From assembly GCA_945957075.1 (NCBI GenBank), contig CAMFJP010000050.1:1-9075 (forward strand): a DNA stretch of 9,075 bases. The letters run 5' to 3'. The stretch comes from an uncultured Chlamydiae bacterium. Its GTDB lineage: Bacteria; Chlamydiota; Chlamydiia; Chlamydiales; Rhabdochlamydiaceae. Position 1 is the stretch's first letter, and every line of letters begins with the position of its first letter. Positions 5,536 through 9,075 of the stretch are shown one piece after another. The notes beneath the pieces are model-generated. The model was given only the letters and a program-made list of their open reading frames with translations. It did no database searches and was not told the origin of the DNA. A program made the position numbers and the translations under genes.

Positions 5536-6223
5536 CTAAGGTTGCAGCTGTTACAGCGGCTGTTTCTGTGCGTAAAACATGGGGGTGCAATTTGACCCCT
5601 GTGGCATGAAGTGTGTTTTGTAAGAGTAAAATTTCTTTTGGGTGAAAACCCTTTTCTGGGCCAATAAAAAATAGTGTTGATATTTTTTTTACTGGTGTTG
5701 TTCCAAAAAGCGGAGCGTTTGGATCCGTATCGCCAAAAAAGTTGTTGCCCGAATGGGGTTTCCATAGGGACAGTTGTTTTTTTATTTCGATATGGGGTAA
5801 ATCAAGTCTTCCGCATTGTTTCATTGCTGCTATGGTAATGTGTTTTAAGCGTTGCAATTGTGTTTGTGAGATCTCTTTCTTTTCACTATTTATTGAGGGA
5901 AACAACCAAAATTCTGTGACGCCAAGTTCTGTTCCTTTTTCCAAGATATAATCAAGGCGTGGGGTTTTAGGGAGCGCCTGCGCTAGGATAAGTGGAATAG
6001 GAGGAGGGGTCGTTTGGACATTTTGAATGTGTATGTGCGCTGTATGTTTTTGTATGTCTAGAATTTTTCCCTCAGCGAGTACATTGCGCCCATTGACAAG
6101 TTCAATGGGGTCTTGCGTTTGTGCGCGCATGACTGTTTTAAGGTGATGTAGCTCATCTCCTTCTAATGTAAGATGAGCAGAGGCTGTTAATGGTTGATCT
6201 ATAAAATAGCGAAAGGCTGGCAT
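5492..6223 (-). CDS. rsmE: 16S rRNA (uracil-1498-N3)-methyltransferase
   Basis: RsmE methylates N3 of U1498 in 16S rRNA using S-adenosylmethionine. The 243-residue length equals the E. coli enzyme. The N-terminal PUA-like domain has GDELHHLKTVMR (22-33). The SPOUT knot domain follows, with EKGTELGV (95-102), QCGR (136-139), GPEKGF (188-193) and LRTETAA (217-223). The family usually has GPEGG, so K191 is an unusual residue at the cofactor pocket. The protein is rich in His (17), Thr, Pro and Gln, matching the strand bias of the region. It starts 7 bases after the acyltransferase stop, with no Shine-Dalgarno sequence, so it is probably the last gene of the minus-strand operon and translated by coupling. 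Its final 44 bases lie antisense to the acidic-protein gene. Confidence 0.95.
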   Translation of the reverse strand: MPAFRYFIDQPLTASAHLTLEGDELHHLKTVMRAQTQDPIELVNGRNVLAEGKILDIQKHTAHIHIQNVQTTPPPIPLILAQALPKTPRLDYILEKGTELGVTEFWLFPSINSEKKEISQTQLQRLKHITIAAMKQCGRLDLPHIEIKKQLSLWKPHSGNNFFGDTDPNAPLFGTTPVKKISTLFFIGPEKGFHPKEILLLQNTLHATGVKLHPHVLRTETAAVTAATLASYFLHLHPCHHLP

Positions 6224-6230
6224 ATTAGTA

Positions 6231-7469
6231 TTATTTTTGGTCTAAGAGTGCGTGTTGTAGTGCTTCTTCTAGGGTGCACTGTGGCGTTTTTGCAAGTTTG
6301 TATATCTTTGGGATGCTTAAGATCTGAAATGCACTGGGAAAATAACGTTTATAGTTTTTTTGTGTCCAGTTGAATACGAGTTTAAATCTGTAATCTTTTG
6401 TGGTTAATGGGGTATGTGCGTAGGGGTGGATGATGGCATCTTCAATGGATGGTAGGTGCTCTTGGTGCTCTTTGGGGACGAAGATGTGAAAACATTCTGT
6501 GGGATAAATATTACGTAGTGTTTTTAAGCTAGGATATAGCGATGTGTCTTTAGAAAGTAGAACGCATAGGGCGTCGTGGCGAAAGGGGGATTTAATGCGT
6601 CCTGGGAGTTGTTGTTTCCAGCGGTTGTGTTGCCATAGCCATTCCTCTGGTGTGTCGCAAATGCTTTTTTCTAGGATGTCTAGGGCAGCTAGCATCATTC
6701 TATCGACATCTTGGTCAAGTGGCGCTTGCGGATCTGGATAGATGGGGTCTGAGTATGTAATCGAGTATCCGGTGGGTGTTCTTTTTGTCATCGCGACGAT
6801 GATGCAGGCGCCTGTGCGGTGAGCAAGTAGCGCTGGCGCTGAAGATGTCCAGGCCTTTCTACCCATAAAGAGAGATTGGTAGCCGCTATCTGGCATGGCT
6901 TGATCTCCTACAATCCCTAGAAAAGATCCTTTTTTTAAAGCACGGAGTCCTTCGTACAGTGCTTTTTTAGGGGGGACGATCTTGCCGCCATATTTGGTTC
7001 GTATGGATAGAACCCAGTTGTATAGTAGTGTGTTTTTGATAGGTCTTCCAATAGCGGTTCCTGGCATTCGTTGCGTTCCTTCTAAAAAAAGGACTTCCCA
7101 ATTAGCTTGATGCCCACAAAAAAAGATGACCCCTTTTCCTTGACTGAGTAGAGATGCTGCATATTCTGGATTTTTACATTGTGCGATGCGTCCGATGTTT
7201 TTTTCTTTTGCAAATTTTGCATACTCAAGACAGGTGATCATGAGGTTCTGAAAGGAGCCTTTAGCTATTTTTTTCATCTCTTTTGTGGTGAGATTTAAAG
7301 TGCTGGCAAGGCTTAAATGGCTCCATGTTCGTTTGCGAAAGGTGGGCATGAGGTAATAGGCGCAAGATCCAAGAATGCGGCCTATAGATCGAATCCAAGG
7401 ATAGGGCATAAGGCTAAAGGGCCATGTGCAGATTCTGATTAGCGAATAGGTGATTTGATGCCCTATCAT
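6231..7469 (-). CDS. LpxL/HtrB-like lipid A acyltransferase with C-terminal extension
   Basis: Members of this family (LpxL/HtrB/MsbB) transfer a fatty acyl chain to lipid A at the cytoplasmic face of the inner membrane. The 412-residue protein has a hydrophobic N-terminal anchor (about 5-42) and the catalytic HX4E motif GHQANWE (H120, E125). Other family motifs follow: GDQ (188-190), FMGRKAWTSSAPALLA (201-216) and PEEWLWQHNRWK (274-285). The canonical domain ends near 290. About 120 further residues alternate predicted strands and helices, e.g. ALCVLLS (300-306) and FKLVFNW (362-368), and have no counterpart in the 306-residue E. coli LpxL. Its ATG overlaps the glycosyltransferase stop codon (ATGA), and no ribosome binding site is seen, so translation is coupled. 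Acyl-chain and position specificity cannot be read from sequence. Confidence 0.9.
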   Translation of the reverse strand: MIGHQITYSLIRICTWPFSLMPYPWIRSIGRILGSCAYYLMPTFRKRTWSHLSLASTLNLTTKEMKKIAKGSFQNLMITCLEYAKFAKEKNIGRIAQCKNPEYAASLLSQGKGVIFFCGHQANWEVLFLEGTQRMPGTAIGRPIKNTLLYNWVLSIRTKYGGKIVPPKKALYEGLRALKKGSFLGIVGDQAMPDSGYQSLFMGRKAWTSSAPALLAHRTGACIIVAMTKRTPTGYSITYSDPIYPDPQAPLDQDVDRMMLAALDILEKSICDTPEEWLWQHNRWKQQLPGRIKSPFRHDALCVLLSKDTSLYPSLKTLRNIYPTECFHIFVPKEHQEHLPSIEDAIIHPYAHTPLTTKDYRFKLVFNWTQKNYKRYFPSAFQILSIPKIYKLAKTPQCTLEEALQHALLDQK

Positions 7470-8551
7470 AGTGCAATGAGGGGTTGTAACTGCATGGAGA
7501 AATCAAATGCGCGCACAGATTCTCTAATGATCTGAGCTGCTATAGGGGTTTTTCTTTTGCGCATATGGAAATGTATGATTTCTGCTAGGTTGCTTTCACC
7601 ATCTTCGATCGAAAACCCTATGCCGGAGTGAGGATTTAAAATTTCAGAGGCGCCATTTGATGTCGATGAAATGGCAAAAACGCCCATGGCAAGGGCCTCT
7701 AAAGTGACGTTTGCAAAGGGGTCATAGTACGAGGGAATAAGAATCATATCTGCTTTTTGATAAAAAGGGAGGAGATCTTTTTGTTGTCCATAAAATGTTG
7801 CTTTATTGCTAAGGCCTAAACTGTGGGCATATTTAATAAACCATGTTACGTCTTTTTCTTTTCCGACAATATGGAGGTGGAATTCGGCCTCTTTTATAAG
7901 AGATAGGGCCCTTAGTAGAAAGGGGAGGCCTTTTCTTCTGTATCCATTGCCAATAAAGAGAAGTTGACATGTTTCTCTATTGGGGTAAAGAGTGGCATCG
8001 AATGCTTTTTGCAGAGCGTGCCATTCAACTCCGTTATGGATAACATGAATTTTTTCTGGAGGTGTTTTGTAATATTCTATGATCTCTTGTGCAACCATGT
8101 GGGAGTTTGTGAAAATCTTCTGTGTTTCGCTTGATTCAAATCCTGTCTTTTCTATTTTTAAAATGTGTGCATGTAGGGGGTTATAGCGATGGGTAAGCTT
8201 TTTCCATATCGAATCGTAGTGTTTGCGTTTTTCTAGATAAGCTGCATGGACTCCATTGCTTGCGCGGATGTGGGTTTGATGGCTATTTCTATCTAAGCTA
8301 AAGATGTAGGGGGTGGGGTGTTTTTGTATATAGGATGTGCAGAAGGTGTCGTATTCTTGTACTTTTTTATAGCTGAGGCGAGAGCGTGGGGTGTATGTGA
8401 CGATCTTTACTTGAGGCATGGGGATAGGGGGCGTGCCACTTGTCACAAGAGTAATGCTTCCAAAGCGATCTACAAAGGCTTGAGCAAGGGCTTTAGCATA
8501 TTTTTCCGCTCCCCCTTGAATAGATAATGTACTTTTTAAAAGGGTGAGCAT
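7466..8551 (-). CDS. GT4-family glycosyltransferase (WaaG-like)
   Basis: This retaining glycosyltransferase of the GT-B fold probably adds a sugar to a lipid or lipopolysaccharide core acceptor. The acceptor-binding N-terminal half contains LSIQGGAEKYAKALA (9-23) and RASNGVHAAYLEKR (96-109), which resembles the WaaG group. The sugar-nucleotide-binding C-terminal half has IHNGVE (171-176), GNGYRRKGLPFLLRAL (201-216), and YDPFANVTLEALAMG (276-290). D277 and E285 replace the usual E-X7-E pair with D-X7-E, a common variant. Length is 361 residues. The start at 8551 follows the upstream gene by 8 bases, and an in-frame TAA lies shortly upstream, so no longer start is possible with ATG. The only Shine-Dalgarno-like AAGGA is too far away. 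Direct linkage to the acyltransferase suggests a role in lipid A or core biosynthesis; donor and acceptor are unknown. Confidence 0.88.
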   Translation of the reverse strand: MLTLLKSTLSIQGGAEKYAKALAQAFVDRFGSITLVTSGTPPIPMPQVKIVTYTPRSRLSYKKVQEYDTFCTSYIQKHPTPYIFSLDRNSHQTHIRASNGVHAAYLEKRKHYDSIWKKLTHRYNPLHAHILKIEKTGFESSETQKIFTNSHMVAQEIIEYYKTPPEKIHVIHNGVEWHALQKAFDATLYPNRETCQLLFIGNGYRRKGLPFLLRALSLIKEAEFHLHIVGKEKDVTWFIKYAHSLGLSNKATFYGQQKDLLPFYQKADMILIPSYYDPFANVTLEALAMGVFAISSTSNGASEILNPHSGIGFSIEDGESNLAEIIHFHMRKRKTPIAAQIIRESVRAFDFSMQLQPLIAL

Positions 8552-8559
8552 ATGAGGTG

Positions 8560-9066
8560 TTATCTTTCCTTAATGATGACGGCCCCTTTTTCTAAAGAGA
8601 TGTTCAGCTCAAGCTTTGCGTCATCGGCTTTAAACAATTGAAATTTGCTCATATAACTACGAAATCTATTGCGCAAATATTCTTCCCGTAAAGCTGGACT
8701 TAAGTGGCTAATCTCGTCATTAGAGGGGTCTGAAAGTAGAATGGAGACATATCTGTCTTCGAGGGCTCGTGGATTTATAAATTGGGTGCTCCAGGAGAGT
8801 GCGCCGGTTTCTGGCGCTGGATTAACAATGATGACAAGTTGCATCATTTCTTCTACGATTTCCAAAAACAGGCGACTGACTCCTTTAGCGTAAAGAGCAT
8901 CTTGCAGGAAGTATAGACCATTGTGCTCTTGGATTAGAGGAGTTTCCATCACATGGCAATTTTTCGGATTGAATGCATTGGCGGTATCGGGAGAAAAAAA
9001 TAGTGTAATAGGGATGCGTTGCTTAATGGGCAAAAGGTCACAGCGTAAAAAATCAATATGTAACAT
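8560..9066 (-). CDS. hypothetical protein, 168 residues, possibly 5'-incomplete
   Basis: I do not recognise this protein. It has no clear signal peptide or membrane segment; the more hydrophobic stretch MQLVIIVNPA (75-84) is short and looks like a buried strand. A charged helix-like region with ALREEYLRNRFRSYMSKFQLF lies around 124-144, and a final strand-like KGAVIIKER ends the chain. The ATG at 9064-9066 is preceded by CAGG, a weak ribosome binding signal. The frame is still open to the window edge, so the true start may lie outside. It is the first gene seen of the minus-strand operon, 8 bases ahead of the glycosyltransferase. That spacing suggests a shared transcript but does not by itself assign an envelope role. 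Confidence 0.7.
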   Translation of the reverse strand: MLHIDFLRCDLLPIKQRIPITLFFSPDTANAFNPKNCHVMETPLIQEHNGLYFLQDALYAKGVSRLFLEIVEEMMQLVIIVNPAPETGALSWSTQFINPRALEDRYVSILLSDPSNDEISHLSPALREEYLRNRFRSYMSKFQLFKADDAKLELNISLEKGAVIIKER

Positions 9067-9075
9067 TTTTGCCTG

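Noticed and set aside
5536..5575. Possible terminator hairpin GCTG-TTA-CAGC between the convergent genes
   Set aside because: The stem has four pairs with no T-run on either strand, and it lies within rsmE coding sequence.
5532..5951. Two alternative frames (minus 5532-5765, plus 5742-5951) within rsmE
   Set aside because: They lie entirely inside rsmE, which has full family motifs; they show no start signal or recognisable domain.

Overview
The window looks like the chromosome of a member of the Chlamydiota, probably an environmental (Parachlamydia/Waddlia/Simkania-like) lineage rather than Chlamydia itself. The assignment is inference. It rests on a short Obg without a C-terminal extension, a short-Q-loop CydAB, an HtrB/LpxL-type acyltransferase with a long C-terminal extension, and family-level resemblance of the proteins. 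GC is roughly 40-45% in the lines I sampled. No genus can be named from sequence alone.

Layout. The window opens with the 3' part of a tRNA-Asp (1-54) and a YitT-family membrane protein (100-1005). A 210-bp gap follows, holding a striking ~130-bp imperfect palindrome (1040-1169). Next come rplU-rpmA-obgE (1216-2813), then a 131-bp gap with a weak terminator-like hairpin nested in a longer inverted repeat and a likely promoter. cydA-cydB (2945-5303) encode the bd-type quinol oxidase, and a small exported, very acidic protein follows (5329-5535). From 5492 to the right edge every gene is on the minus strand. In transcription order these are an unrecognised 168-residue protein, a GT4 glycosyltransferase, an LpxL/HtrB-like lipid A acyltransferase and rsmE. 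The junctions are 8-nt gap, 4-nt overlap and 7-nt gap, so they look like one operon. rsmE ends convergently inside the acidic-protein gene with a 44-bp coding overlap.

How the genes fit together. The plus-strand genes are housekeeping (large-subunit ribosomal proteins and the ribosome-assembly GTPase Obg) plus aerobic respiration under low oxygen. The minus-strand operon couples envelope glycolipid synthesis (glycosyltransferase, acyltransferase) to 16S rRNA methylation. The plus strand is rich in G and T across genes of both orientations, a replication-type strand bias that visibly changes amino-acid composition.

No defence system, CRISPR array, transposase or phage gene was seen. The most unusual items are the palindromic element before rplU, a near-identical 15/16-nt motif before both cydA and the acidic-protein gene, the acidic exported protein itself, and the C-terminal extension on the acyltransferase.
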